Positions 62,734 to 64,000 of a stretch of DNA of 64,000 nucleotides are shown one piece after another. The notes under the pieces are model-generated. The model saw nothing but the letters and a program-made list of their open reading frames with translations. It was not told the DNA's origin and made no database searches. The DNA is from Acinetobacter pragensis (GTDB lineage Bacteria; Pseudomonadota; Gammaproteobacteria; Pseudomonadales; Moraxellaceae), in assembly GCF_001605895.1 (NCBI RefSeq), contig NZ_LUAW01000045.1:37143-101142 (forward strand), read 5' to 3'. The position numbers and the translations under genes were made by a program. How positions within the stretch are numbered: the stretch's first letter is position 1; each line of letters starts with the position of its first letter.

Positions 62734-64000
62734 TTAAACGTGTGTTAAATCTACATCTTCTTGATTAAAAATTGTTTTATCTGTTTGCCCCATGAGCTGA
62801 CTGGTCACCGTGCCGGCAGTCATCGAACCATTCACATTTAAGGCTGTCCGCCCCATATCAATCAGCGGCTCAATAGAAATCAGCAAGGCCACTAAGGTGA
62901 CCGGCAAACCCATGATCGGCAGCACAATTAACGCGGCAAATGTTGCGCCGCCGCCTACCCCAGCAACCCCGATAGAACTGAGCGTGACGACAGAAATTAA
63001 CGTCAGAATCCAAACAGGGTCCATCGGATTGATTCCCACTGTTGGCGCAACCATAACGGCCAGCATAGCCGGATACAACCCGGCACAGCCGTTTTGGCCA
63101 ATGGTGGTTCCAAACGAAGCAGAAAAACTGGCAATAGACTGCGGCACGCCAATCCGGCGGGTTTGCGCTTCAATATTTAAAGGAATGCTGGCTGCGCTTG
63201 ACCGGCTGGTAAAAGCGAAAGCCAGAACAGGCATGACCTTTTTAAAGAATTTCAGCGGATTGACTCCCGTCATGGCTAAAACAACCGCATGTACTGCAAA
63301 CATAATGGCCAAGCCGACATAAGAAGCCACTAAAAAACCGCCAAGATTTAAAATATCCGCAGCATTAGAACTCGCAACGACTTTCGTGATTAATGCAAAG
63401 ACCCCGTACGGTGTCAGCAGCATGACAATCCGCACCAGCTTCATGACCCAGCCCTGCAACGTTTCTATGGCGGTTAATACACGGTGCCCTTTTTCAGGTT
63501 CGTCATTAATTAACTTGATACCGGCCAGCCCCAGCATGACCGCAAAAATCACCACACTGATGATGGATGTCGGATTCGCGCCAGTCAATTCAGCAAAAGG
63601 GTTGCTTGGAATAAATGACAGCACGAGATCGGGCACGCTTAAGTCTGCGACTTTTGAAATATACTCCGTATTCAGCTGATTTAAACGCGCGGTCTCTTGA
63701 GTTCCCTGCACCAAACCGGCTGCGCTTAAGCCGAATAGATTGGTGACCATGACCCCAACAAAAGCGGCAATAAAAGTCGTAATCAGCAGGGTTCCAATAC
63801 TGAAAATACTGATTTTCCCCAGTGAACTAGCATCATGCAGTTTTAATGACTGCACCCAAAATAGAAATGAATACCAGCGGCATCACCACCATTTGCAGCA
63901 ACTTGACATAACCGTTGCCCACAATATTGAACCACTGTATAGAGTCTTTTAAAATATCGGGTGAACTGCTGTAAACCGCATGCAGCCCCAAACCAAAAAT
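62734..64000 (-). pseudogene. tcyP: L-cystine/dicarboxylate:cation symporter TcyP-like, frameshifted and cut by the window edge
   Basis: The DAACS-type sodium or proton symporter imports L-cystine (E. coli TcyP/YdjN). The open frame (62734-63855, GTG start) reads as TcyP from [13 protein letters not shown] to the C-terminus, with [26 protein letters not shown] and [12 protein letters not shown]. Upstream, in another frame, the sequence from 64000 to 63849 continues the same protein ([34 protein letters not shown]). The two frames meet at TTTT, 63841-63844 (AAAA on the coding strand), where three A would restore the frame. So a one-base insertion splits the gene, or a base-call error does. The N-terminus lies outside the window. 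Confidence 0.85.

Overview
The window looks like a stretch of Acinetobacter chromosome, probably a species other than A. baumannii. The evidence is the family make-up: an ADC-type class C beta-lactamase, pgaBCD biofilm genes, an archaic Csu-like fimbrial operon, a DesT-like regulator beside a desaturase/reductase pair, and moderate-to-low GC with many compact hairpin-plus-T-run terminators. No database search was possible, so the genus is an inference from remembered family features.

Layout, left to right. 1-5.4 kb (minus strand): lptB-lptA-lptC-kdsC-kdsD (lipopolysaccharide/lipooligosaccharide transport and Kdo synthesis), tRNA-Gly(GCC), cysS. 5.9-13.2 kb: a TonB-dependent receptor, a small DEY-motif protein, a class I amidotransferase, a LysE exporter, YceI, GNAT, NTF2-like and OsmC proteins. 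13.3-17.3 kb: divergent transketolase and metK. 17.4-22.6 kb: a degraded SMI1/KNR4 gene, an alanine-rich lipoprotein, a VIT-family transporter, a YeeE/YedE sulfur transporter, a lipoprotein and a nitronate monooxygenase-like enzyme. 22.9-28.1 kb: dusB and pgaB-pgaC-pgaD, with no intact pgaA. 28.6-33.5 kb: a DUF1615 lipoprotein, a HAD phosphatase, and a desaturase/ferredoxin-reductase pair divergent from a TetR regulator. 33.6-39.5 kb: an orphan NarL-type response regulator, a cystatin-like small protein and a four-gene archaic chaperone-usher operon. 39.6-45.1 kb: hydrolase, orphan PAAR protein, a second DEY-motif protein, rapA and an RluA-type synthase. 45.2-49 kb: an orphan isochorismatase-derived aryl-carrier protein and a visibly A/T-richer block (ampC, LysE exporter, AraC regulator). 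49.2-52.7 kb: GlcG-like, hemL, thiE, a long inverted repeat, a candidate sRNA and a DUF962 protein. 53-64 kb: tandem CYTH/CHAD paralogues, hypothetical and DUF3144 proteins, an amidohydrolase, a Fur-boxed M16 protease, a PhzF-like protein, and a tcyP cystine symporter carrying a frameshift at the window edge.

The most interesting points are these. (1) Three TACCTAA-n2-TTAGGTA-like 7-2-7 boxes surround the fimbrial promoter, close to an orphan NarL-family regulator; this geometry matches NarL-type DNA binding. (2) pgaA is missing from the pga operon, with what may be its last codons and a 44-bp tandem repeat left in its place. (3) One copy of a tandem CYTH-CHAD pair has lost the basic/histidine CHAD signature. 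(4) A Fur box precedes a PqqL/FusC-type protease. (5) A stand-alone aryl-carrier protein is fused to a decayed isochorismatase domain. (6) A small protein carries the cystatin QVVAG loop. (7) There are several recently decayed genes (SMI1/KNR4, pgaA, tcyP). I did not find a convincing wholly new defence or mobile system, nor any insertion sequence, prophage or CRISPR array.
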